Of a DNA stretch of 5,506 nucleotides, positions 1 through 5,506 are shown piece after piece (position 1 is the stretch's first letter; every line of letters starts with the position of its first letter). The stretch lies in NCBI GenBank assembly GCA_022712335.1, contig JALAGR010000087.1, positions 1 to 5,506 on the forward strand, written 5' to 3'. The notes under the pieces are model-generated. The model made no database searches. It worked only from the letters and a program-made list of their open reading frames with translations, and was not told where the DNA came from. Source of the stretch: Pediococcus sp. (GTDB lineage: Bacteria; Bacillota; Bacilli; Lactobacillales; Lactobacillaceae). The position numbers and the translations under genes were made by a program.

Positions 1-32
1 ACAGAACATGTGTCAACACCTAAAAAATATTT

Positions 33-48
33 TTGGAAACGCTTTACA
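33..48 (+). promoter_or_regulatory. cre-like site for CcpA (catabolite repression)
   Basis: The bases TTGGAAACGCTTTACA match the cre variant WTGAAARCGYTTTWNN at all but one position (G for A at the fourth base). The last six bases of the site are also the proposed -35 box of the xylP promoter, so CcpA-HPr(Ser-P) bound here would compete directly with RNA polymerase. That arrangement is usual for glucose repression of pentose operons in Firmicutes. The sequence match is seen; CcpA binding is inferred. Confidence 0.75.
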
Positions 49-70
49 AAAATATTTAAGCATGTATAAT
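43..70 (+). promoter_or_regulatory. Sigma-A promoter of the xyl operon
   Basis: A -35 box TTTACA (43-48, one mismatch to TTGACA) and a perfect -10 box TATAAT (65-70) are separated by 16 bp. Transcription would start near 76-78, giving a leader of about 60 nt before xylP. No other clear promoter was seen in front of xylR, xylA or xylB, so this one probably drives the whole operon. AT-rich tracts just upstream, including the palindrome AAAAATATTTTT at 23-34, could act as an UP-like element. Confidence 0.8.
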
Positions 71-73
71 ACT

Positions 74-116
74 GTTTGTAAATAAAACTAACAAACCTTT
101 GTATCGACAAACAAAA
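74..116. promoter_or_regulatory. Candidate XylR operator (GTTTGT/ACAAAC half-sites)
   Basis: Two groups of inverted half-sites lie over the presumed start of transcription. GTTTGT (74-79) pairs with ACAAAC (91-96) across 11 nt. TTTGT (98-102) pairs with ACAAA at 107-111 (4-nt spacer) or 111-115 (8-nt spacer). The arm sequence is that of known xyl operators such as the Bacillus subtilis one, whose arms contain GTTTGT and ACAAAC about 7 nt apart. The spacing here does not match exactly, so which pair forms the true operator is unclear. The position downstream of the -10 box fits repression by XylR. Confidence 0.5.
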
Positions 117-137
117 TAAGAGAAGGGTGCTAATATT

Positions 138-1523
138 ATGGAAATACCACAAAAAGAACCAGTACATACACATAACCTAGTTTCTTGGAAAGAGCGTATT
201 AGTTACGCTGTTAGTGATTTTGCTTGTAACTTGTCATTTCAAATGATTGGAACATATCTAATGTTCTTCTATACAGATGTTTTTGGGATTACGGCTGCAG
301 CAGTAGGGACTTTATTCTTGGTGGCTCGAATTGTAGATGCTATTGATGGTCCAGTTTGGGGATTATTAATTGATCATACACATACAAGATGGGGTAAAAG
401 TCGTCCATTCTTCCTCTGGTTCGCTATTCCTTTCGCAATTTTCTGTGTATTGTGTTTTACAACTCCTAATTTAAGCATGGGTGGAAAAGTTGTTTGGGCA
501 TATATCACTTATATTGGAGTAGATGTTTTATATTCAGCAGTAAATATTCCAATCACATCAATTTTACCTAGTTTGACAAATGATACTGATGAACGTGTAA
601 CGTTAAGTACAATTCGTCAATTCTTTGGAACAGCTGGTGCAACGATCGTTACTGTTGCGGCCCTACCAATGGTTAACTTCTTTGGCGGTGGTAATCAGCA
701 AAAAGGTTTCTTCATTAGCGTATTAATTTTAGCTATTATTTCTGCAATATTATTATTAATTACTTTTGCTAACACAAGAGAACGTATCCAGACCAAGAGT
801 TCAAGAAAATCAATTCCAGTAAAGCAATCTTTGAAAGCGCTTAAAAAGAATTGGCCTTGGGCAATTATCATTTTCATTAACTTCATTTACTGGTTGGGGA
901 TGCAAACGAAGAGTCAAGTTACTGTTTACTTCTTTAAATACAATATGCATAACGCTGGCTTAGCTTCATTGGTACTAGGTCTTCAAATCGTAGCACTATT
1001 AGCAGTTATCATTACACCAGCAGTTGCTAAAAAAATTGGTAAAAGAAACACAATGCTAATGGGAATGATGTTAGCAATTGTAGGTCAATTGATTCTAAGC
1101 ATCGGTGCAAGTCAATTGAATGTATCGATCATTATCATCGCAACGTTAGTTGGATACTTAGGAACCGGTTTTGTTTCTGGCTTAATTGCTGTTATGCTAG
1201 CTGACTCAGTAGATTACGGTGAATGGAAAAATGGTGTTCGTGCTGAAGGTATCGTTACTTCATTCTCAAGTTTCTCAGCAAAACTTGGAATGGGTATCGG
1301 TGGAGCAGTTACAGGTATGATTTTAAGTGCTGGTGGTTATGTAGCCAACGCAACACAAACAGCCACAGCATTAAGAGCTATTGAACAAAATTACATTTGG
1401 GTACCAATTATTGGTTTTGGACTATCAGCAATTGCTCTGTTATTCTACAAAGTAGATGGTGTTGAAGGTGAAATGCAAGCAGACCTTGCTGCAAAACATC
1501 AAAAGGAAAACGAAGAAGAATAA
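138..1523 (+). CDS. xylP: XylP-like xyloside/pentose:cation symporter (GPH family)
   Basis: This 461-residue integral membrane transporter belongs to the glycoside-pentoside-hexuronide:cation symporter family (MFS-like, about 12 membrane helices) and should import xylose or a xyloside with a cation. Family hallmarks are visible: R64-x2-D67 and D70-G-P in helix 2; the following loop with D79, R84 and GKSRP (86-90); and DYGEW...GVRAEGI (359-372) in the late cytoplasmic loop, followed by S380 and K382. There is no PTS IIA-like C-terminal domain as in LacS; the protein ends in a charged tail. In MelB the helix-2 motif reads D-A-I-N-D-P, so the usual second aspartate is glycine here (G71) and the neighbour is D70. 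The start is set by the ribosome binding site AGAAGGGTG (121-129), 8 nt upstream of ATG. As first gene of a xyl operon, homology to XylP (isoprimeverose transporter of Lactobacillus pentosus) is the best name; the exact substrate is not shown by sequence. Confidence 0.88.
   Translation: MEIPQKEPVHTHNLVSWKERISYAVSDFACNLSFQMIGTYLMFFYTDVFGITAAAVGTLFLVARIVDAIDGPVWGLLIDHTHTRWGKSRPFFLWFAIPFAIFCVLCFTTPNLSMGGKVVWAYITYIGVDVLYSAVNIPITSILPSLTNDTDERVTLSTIRQFFGTAGATIVTVAALPMVNFFGGGNQQKGFFISVLILAIISAILLLITFANTRERIQTKSSRKSIPVKQSLKALKKNWPWAIIIFINFIYWLGMQTKSQVTVYFFKYNMHNAGLASLVLGLQIVALLAVIITPAVAKKIGKRNTMLMGMMLAIVGQLILSIGASQLNVSIIIIATLVGYLGTGFVSGLIAVMLADSVDYGEWKNGVRAEGIVTSFSSFSAKLGMGIGGAVTGMILSAGGYVANATQTATALRAIEQNYIWVPIIGFGLSAIALLFYKVDGVEGEMQADLAAKHQKENEEE
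831..846 (+). promoter_or_regulatory. Second cre-like sequence, inside xylP
   Basis: TTGAAAGCGCTTAAAA differs from the cre variant WTGAAARCGYTTTWNN at one position and has the 8-bp palindromic core AAGCGCTT. It lies about 770 bp downstream of the start of transcription, where CcpA could act as a roadblock to elongation, as known for some intragenic cre sites. It encodes part of a basic loop (SLKALKK), so chance from codon choice is also possible. Confidence 0.3.
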
Positions 1524-1546
1524 TATAAGTAATTGGGGAGAGCAAC

Positions 1547-2698
1547 ATGGTAATTCATAAAGAAACGATGCGATCAGAAAACGAAAAATCAGTTTTACAA
1601 AGAATTTTTACTGAGAGTCCAATTTCAAAAAGTCAGGTAGCTAGAGATGTTAGCCTAAACAAGGTGACAGTGTCACAAATAATCAATAAGTTTATTTCAA
1701 GTGGATTAGTTGTTGAAGCGGGATCTGGAGATAGCACACAGCAAGGTGGGAGAAAGCCGGAGTTGTTACAGATTAATTCGAAATATGGATATGTTGTTTG
1801 CATCGATCTTGGATATCAAGAATTATCAGTGCTTTCAATGTCAATTAATGGTCAAAAACTAGATAGCAGGCATGCAATTTTTAAAGATGACGATATAAAC
1901 ATAGCAATAAAACAAATAAACGAAATACTCGCTGAATTACAGGGAATTCGCGAAGAAAATTTACTAGGGCTGCTAGTCTCGATTCATGGGATTGTTCATA
2001 AAAATCAAGTTATTTATTCTCCATTTTGGAATATGCATCAAGTTGATTTGGCAGATTTATTAGCAAAGCAATTTGATATTCCAGTAATCCTTGAAAATGA
2101 AGCTAATTTAACAGCAATTTTTGAACGAGATTATAGCGAAAATGAGATTCAAAACGCCGTTAGCATTAGTATGCACAAAGGTATTGGGGCAGGAATAATT
2201 ATTGATGGCGAACTGTATCGAGGACGTAAAGGCGAGGCGGGTGAAATTGGTCAAACTGTTGCATTTGAGAGCGAAAATCAATCACTTGAAAAAAGTAAAA
2301 AAATTGAAGATGTCTGTTCACCACAAGTAATTTTAGAGCAAATTAAGAATACCAAAGGAATTAAATATATCAATTGGCAACTTGTGCGACAAATGTTTGA
2401 TGATGATGACCAAGAGACACTAGAAATTCTAAAAATGTTTGAGAATAATATAGCAAAAATAATTAGTAATGTAATCGTGTCTTTCGATCCAGATGTACTG
2501 GTTGTTAATGCTTATATTTTCAAAGAGTTCCCTGAAATTTTAAAGCGGATAAGTGATGGTTTTGCAAATATTTCGGTTAGAAATACGCCAATTGTTTTAA
2601 GTCAAAATGTTAAAAATGCTAGCCTATACGGTGGTTGTGCACAAATGATTCGCACAATTTTAGGTGTTTCAAAACTTAAATTACAATATAGAGAATAA
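1547..2698 (+). CDS. xylR: XylR, ROK-family xylose repressor
   Basis: This 383-residue cytoplasmic repressor should bind the operator in front of xylP and let go when xylose is present. Residues about 12-75 form a winged helix-turn-helix: [12 protein letters not shown] leads into the recognition helix [15 protein letters not shown], then a wing ending in [11 protein letters not shown] (67-77). The rest is a ROK domain, with a strand ending CIDLG (85-89), IHGIV (146-150), ENEAN (183-187), GIGAG (212-216) and GEAGEIGQ (229-236). The ROK kinase features are degraded: no DxGGT phosphate loop after D87, E185 where sugar kinases have the catalytic Asp, and only one Cys (C257) where many ROK proteins have the zinc motif CxCGx2GC. 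It is therefore a regulator and not a kinase. ATG 1547 follows GGGGAG (1535-1540) by 6 nt and lies 23 nt after xylP, so the gene is probably co-transcribed and autoregulated. Confidence 0.92.
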   Translation: MVIHKETMRSENEKSVLQRIFTESPISKSQVARDVSLNKVTVSQIINKFISSGLVVEAGSGDSTQQGGRKPELLQINSKYGYVVCIDLGYQELSVLSMSINGQKLDSRHAIFKDDDINIAIKQINEILAELQGIREENLLGLLVSIHGIVHKNQVIYSPFWNMHQVDLADLLAKQFDIPVILENEANLTAIFERDYSENEIQNAVSISMHKGIGAGIIIDGELYRGRKGEAGEIGQTVAFESENQSLEKSKKIEDVCSPQVILEQIKNTKGIKYINWQLVRQMFDDDDQETLEILKMFENNIAKIISNVIVSFDPDVLVVNAYIFKEFPEILKRISDGFANISVRNTPIVLSQNVKNASLYGGCAQMIRTILGVSKLKLQYRE

Positions 2699-2703
2699 AG
2701 AGG
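2697..2703 (+). promoter_or_regulatory. Ribosome binding site that fixes the xylA start
   Basis: AAAGAGG lies 8 nt before ATG 2712 and overlaps the xylR stop codon (2696-2698) by two bases. An upstream in-frame ATG at 2664 would add 16 residues and overlap xylR, but it lacks a comparable site. Close coupling of the xylR stop and the xylA ribosome binding site suggests translational coupling. Confidence 0.85.
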
Positions 2704-2711
2704 TTTTTACA

Positions 2712-4055
2712 ATGAGCGAATATTATGATTTTAATAAAGCAGAATACGTTGGCAATCAATCAGGTTTAAAAGCTGGTAATGGATTCCACTACTACAATCC
2801 AGATGAAGTTATTCAAGGCAAAAAGATGAGTGAATGGCTAAAATTCTCAGTTGCTTACTGGCACACCATGGATCAACGCTTAGTTGACCCATTCGGAGAT
2901 GGTACAGCTCAACGTCCATGGGACAAGTTTGAAGATCCAATGGAACAAGCTTTGGCTAAAGTAGATTACATGTTTGAATTTTTAGACAAAATGAACGTTG
3001 AATACTTTGCTTTCCATGATCGTGATTTAGCTCCTGAAGGAAATACTTTGCGTGAAACTAACGCTAATTTAGATAAAGTAGTTGATAAGATCGTTGAAAA
3101 GATGGAAGAAACTGGTAAAAAAGTTCTTTGGAACACATCAAGTCTTTTCACGAACCCACGTTTCGTAGCTGGTGGAGCTACTGCTCCATTTGCTGACATC
3201 GTTGCTTACTCAGCTGCCCAAATCAAACATTCTTTGGAAATTGCTAAACGGGTAAATTCTAAAAACTATGTTTTCTGGGGTGGACGTGAAGGCTACGAAT
3301 CACTTCTAAATACTGATATGAAGTTGGAACAAGAACACATTGCTAAATTCTTCCACATGGCTAAGGATTACGCTAATGAAATTGGTTATACTGGTCAATT
3401 CTTATTAGAACCAAAACCAAAAGAACCAACATCACATCAATATGATACTGATGCTGCCACAACAATTGCTTTCCTTAAGACATACGACTTAGAAAAAGAC
3501 TTTAAGTTAAATCTTGAAGGAAACCATGCCTACCTTGCAGGACATACTTATGAACATGAAGTTCGTGTTGCACGTGATGCCGGATTGCTAGGATCACTTG
3601 ATGCAAACATGGGTGACAAGTTGATTGGTTGGGATATTGATGAATTCCCTAATGATATCTACGAAGCAACGCTTGTTATGTATGAAATGCTTAAAAACGG
3701 TGGCTTAGCAACTGGTGGTTTGAACTTTGATGCTAAACCAAGACGTCAATCATTTACAATGGAAGACCTCTTCTTAGCTCATACAGCTGGTATGGATACT
3801 TATGCTGCTGGATTGAGAGTAGCTGCTAAATTACTTGAAGATCGCGTGTTCGATTCAGTAATTGAAGATCGTTACAGCTCATTCAAGTCAGGTATTGGTG
3901 CTGATTTTGAAAATGATAAGGTAACATTCAAGGAATTGGAAGACTATGTCATTGACAAACCTCAATCAGAATTGATTGCCGCAACTAAGTCAGGACACTT
4001 AGAACAATTGAAATCAACATTAAACAATTATATCTTTACCGTATTAGGCAAATAA
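2712..4055 (+). CDS. xylA: Xylose isomerase (EC 5.3.1.5)
   Basis: This enzyme converts D-xylose to D-xylulose, the first intracellular step of the pathway, in the cytoplasm; family members are metal-dependent (Mg2+, Mn2+ or Co2+) TIM-barrel tetramers. At 447 residues it has the length of the longer, class II isomerases. All active-site residues are visible, each one position later than the usual E. coli numbering: H102 and D105 in FHDRD (101-105), W189, E233 and K235 in LEPKPKEP (232-239), E269 and H272 in NLEGNH, D297 in SLDAN, D308 and D310 in GWDIDEFP (306-313), and D340 in LNFDAKPRR. The sequence resembles lactobacillus enzymes, for example in YWHT(M/F)[16 protein letters not shown]. Codon use is that of a highly expressed gene: alanine is GCT, GCA or GCC, with no GCG found. 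It follows xylR by 13 nt and is followed by a terminator. Confidence 0.97.
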   Translation: MSEYYDFNKAEYVGNQSGLKAGNGFHYYNPDEVIQGKKMSEWLKFSVAYWHTMDQRLVDPFGDGTAQRPWDKFEDPMEQALAKVDYMFEFLDKMNVEYFAFHDRDLAPEGNTLRETNANLDKVVDKIVEKMEETGKKVLWNTSSLFTNPRFVAGGATAPFADIVAYSAAQIKHSLEIAKRVNSKNYVFWGGREGYESLLNTDMKLEQEHIAKFFHMAKDYANEIGYTGQFLLEPKPKEPTSHQYDTDAATTIAFLKTYDLEKDFKLNLEGNHAYLAGHTYEHEVRVARDAGLLGSLDANMGDKLIGWDIDEFPNDIYEATLVMYEMLKNGGLATGGLNFDAKPRRQSFTMEDLFLAHTAGMDTYAAGLRVAAKLLEDRVFDSVIEDRYSSFKSGIGADFENDKVTFKELEDYVIDKPQSELIAATKSGHLEQLKSTLNNYIFTVLGK

Positions 4056-4058
4056 GCG

Positions 4059-4089
4059 AAAAGGTGGCGGATTGCCACCTTTTTATTTT
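4059..4089 (+). terminator. Intrinsic terminator or attenuator between xylA and xylB
   Basis: A 10-bp perfect stem (AAAAGGTGGC at 4059-4068 with GCCACCTTTT at 4074-4083), a 5-nt loop GGATT and a following T-rich tract (TTTTATTTT) form a classical Rho-independent terminator 4 nt after the xylA stop. The xylB ribosome binding site begins 2 nt after the T tract, so no promoter fits between them. xylB must therefore be expressed by read-through, and the hairpin probably lowers its mRNA relative to xylA. It could also protect the 3' end of the upstream transcript. Confidence 0.85.
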
Positions 4090-4098
4090 GAAGAGGTG
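4076..4098 (+). promoter_or_regulatory. xylB ribosome binding site, able to pair with the terminator arm
   Basis: The xylB Shine-Dalgarno sequence AAGAGGTG (4091-4098) lies 6 nt before the ATG. It can pair with 4076-4083 (CACCTTTT) of the terminator's descending arm: eight pairs including one G-U, with a 7-nt loop. This hairpin and the terminator hairpin exclude each other. The ribosome binding site itself is clear; the alternative fold as a regulatory switch is only inferred and may simply follow from both sequences containing AGGTG. Confidence 0.4.
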
Positions 4099-4104
4099 AA
4101 TTTC

Positions 4105-5506
4105 ATGGAAGTTGTATTAGGAGTAGATTTAGGAACCAGCGCTGTTAAAGTTTCAGCTGTTAATCGTGAAGGCCAAATTATCGCGCAACAAAGCGAAGAA
4201 TATAGTTTGAACCAACCAGAACCTGGCTATAGCGAACAAAATCCGGAGGATTGGGTGACCGGAACTACGTTAGCGATTGAACGGTTGATTAAAGAAGACC
4301 AAATTAAAACTAGCGAAATTGTGGGCATCAGTTATTCGGGACAAATGCATGGTTTAGTTTTATTGGACGATCATAATCAAGTTTTACGTCCGGCAATTTT
4401 ATGGAACGACACGCGGACGACGGAACAATGTAAAGAAATTTTAGATACGATGGGTCAAGATTTCATCGACATCACTCGTAACGTTCCGTTGGAAGGCTTC
4501 ACCTTACCGAAACTTTTATGGGTAAAAGAAAACGAACCAGAACTTTTCAATAAAGTATCCGTGTTCTTGTTACCTAAAGACTATTTAAGATACCGAATGA
4601 CGGGCCATATCGCGATGGAATATTCAGATGCTGCCGGAACGGTTATGTTAGATGAAGAAAATAAAACATGGAGTACAAAAGTTGCGGATGCCTTTGGATT
4701 ACCACAAACCATCTTCCCTCCATTAATTGAATCAATTGGTTTCGCTGGTACCATTGGGGATACGTATGCAAAATTCTCAGGACTAAAGACCACTACTAAA
4801 ATTTTCGGTGGCGCAGCTGATAATGCGGCAGGCGCAATTGGGGCTGGAATTTTAAGTTCTAACCAAGTGCTATCTTCAATTGGAACTTCGGGAGTGGTCT
4901 TAAAATATGAAGATAATGCGGACGTTGACTACAAAGGGGCGTTGCATTTCTTCAATCATGCGATTCCAGATAAATATTACACCATGGGTGTAACTTTAGC
5001 CGCGGGATATAGCTTGAGTTGGTTCAAAAAAACGTTTAGTAAAGATCAAAATTTTACGGAGTTTGTCAATGAGGCTGAACAGTCGACTGTGGGAGCCAAC
5101 GGTTTGTTATTTACGCCTTATATTGTAGGAGAGCGCACCCCATATCCTGATGGTGATGTGCGTGGAAGCTTTATTGGAATTGATGGAACTCATAACAAGG
5201 CCGACTTTACTCGTGCAGTCTTAGAAGGAATCGTATTTTCATTTAAGGATATTATGCGGATTTTCGCTGAAAAAGGAAGCAACTTTGATACGGTCGTTTC
5301 CATTGGCGGGGGAGCTAAGAGTCCACTTTGGCTCCAAATTCAAGCGGATGTCTTTAACAAAAAGGTAACTACCCTTAAAAATGAACAAGGACCGGGACTG
5401 GGCGCAGCAATGATTGCCGCAGTGGGGGTCGGTTGGTTTGATACATTGAAGGATTGTGCGGATACATTTGTAGGATACGATCAAGAATACGTGCCAAATC
5501 CTAAAA
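4105..5506 (+). CDS. xylB: Xylulokinase (EC 2.7.1.17), 3' end outside the window
   Basis: This FGGY-family kinase phosphorylates D-xylulose with ATP to D-xylulose 5-phosphate in the cytoplasm. The frame is open without a stop from ATG 4105 to the window edge (467 codons plus one base); relatives have about 500 residues, so some 30 C-terminal residues are missing. Visible motifs are the N-terminal phosphate loop [10 protein letters not shown] (6-15, with D8), the substrate-site motif SGQMHG (78-83), WNDTRT, the catalytic aspartate D239 in GGAADNAAG (235-243), the second phosphate loop SIGTSG (258-263), GERTP (342-346) and the C-terminal FGGY signature GGGAKSPLW...QADV (401-416). No frameshift is seen. 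Codon use differs from xylA: about eleven GCG and twelve ACG codons. The ribosome binding site AAGAGGTG and the start next to the xylA terminator support this start. Confidence 0.96.
   Translation, partial: MEVVLGVDLGTSAVKVSAVNREGQIIAQQSEEYSLNQPEPGYSEQNPEDWVTGTTLAIERLIKEDQIKTSEIVGISYSGQMHGLVLLDDHNQVLRPAILWNDTRTTEQCKEILDTMGQDFIDITRNVPLEGFTLPKLLWVKENEPELFNKVSVFLLPKDYLRYRMTGHIAMEYSDAAGTVMLDEENKTWSTKVADAFGLPQTIFPPLIESIGFAGTIGDTYAKFSGLKTTTKIFGGAADNAAGAIGAGILSSNQVLSSIGTSGVVLKYEDNADVDYKGALHFFNHAIPDKYYTMGVTLAAGYSLSWFKKTFSKDQNFTEFVNEAEQSTVGANGLLFTPYIVGERTPYPDGDVRGSFIGIDGTHNKADFTRAVLEGIVFSFKDIMRIFAEKGSNFDTVVSIGGGAKSPLWLQIQADVFNKKVTTLKNEQGPGLGAAMIAAVGVGWFDTLKDCADTFVGYDQEYVPNPK

Noticed and set aside
11..16. 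TTGACA on the minus strand, possible -35 box of a divergent gene to the left
   Set aside because: The matching -10 box would be outside the window, so it cannot be supported.
10..19. Small inverted repeat GTGT-CA-ACAC at the left edge
   Set aside because: Arms of only 4 bp, no link to a known operator; expected by chance.
23..34. 12-bp palindrome AAAAATATTTTT upstream of the promoter
   Set aside because: Considered as an operator or terminator tail, but pure A/T palindromes are common in AT-rich intergenic DNA; noted only as a possible UP-like element.
695..886. Minus-strand open frame inside xylP
   Set aside because: It lies fully within a well-supported membrane protein gene and shows no recognisable protein features; it is a shadow frame.
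2664..2711. Upstream in-frame ATG giving xylA a 16-residue N-terminal extension
   Set aside because: It lies inside xylR, lacks a good ribosome binding site, and the extension is unlike known XylA N-termini; ATG 2712 has AAAGAGG at 8 nt and gives a normal 447-residue protein.
2966..3199. Minus-strand open frame inside xylA
   Set aside because: It overlaps the catalytic core coding sequence of xylA and has no family features.
5026..5044. cre-like AAAAACGTTTAGT inside xylB
   Set aside because: It lacks the conserved TG and the right-hand arm of the cre consensus.
4581..5484. Two minus-strand open frames inside xylB (4581-4793 and 5239-5484)
   Set aside because: Both are opposite conserved FGGY motifs of xylB and have no recognisable content.
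1..5506. Mobile elements, CRISPR arrays, tRNA or rRNA genes, attachment sites
   Set aside because: No transposase, direct repeat array, structured RNA gene or integration signature was seen; the four genes and their short gaps account for nearly all of the window.

Overview
The window carries a D-xylose/xyloside catabolic operon. All genes are on the + strand in the order xylP (sugar:cation symporter), xylR (ROK-family repressor), xylA (xylose isomerase) and xylB (xylulokinase, cut by the right window edge). The AT-rich composition, the CcpA-type cre site over the promoter, the strong Shine-Dalgarno sequences and the resemblance of XylA and XylR to those of lactobacilli point to a low-GC Gram-positive of the Lactobacillales, probably a Lactobacillaceae-type lactic acid bacterium. 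The species cannot be told from the sequence alone.

Layout. Bases 1-137 are the control region. A sigma-A promoter (TTTACA, 16 bp, TATAAT) has its -35 inside a cre-like site, and GTTTGT/ACAAAC inverted half-sites between the -10 box and the xylP ribosome binding site look like a XylR operator. xylP runs 138-1523, xylR 1547-2698 (23-nt gap) and xylA 2712-4055 (13-nt gap, with its ribosome binding site overlapping the xylR stop). Between xylA and xylB (49 nt) lies a strong intrinsic-terminator hairpin with no room for a promoter after it. xylB starts at 4105 and is open to the end of the window; it shows about 467 codons of a protein usually near 500.

How it works together (inference from family knowledge). 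XylP brings in xylose or a xyloside, XylA isomerises D-xylose to D-xylulose, and XylB phosphorylates it to D-xylulose 5-phosphate for the phosphoketolase or pentose phosphate route. XylR, encoded inside the operon, represses it until xylose is present, and CcpA shuts it down when glucose is available. The terminator after xylA probably makes xylA mRNA more abundant than xylB mRNA. The codon bias of the two genes fits this: xylA has no GCG alanine codon that I could find, while xylB has about eleven.

This is a known type of pathway, not a new system. The points worth a second look are in the wiring: the terminator/Shine-Dalgarno overlap at the xylA-xylB junction, the absence of the alpha-xylosidase gene xylQ between xylP and xylR, the altered cation-site motif of XylP, and the degenerate ROK motifs of XylR.
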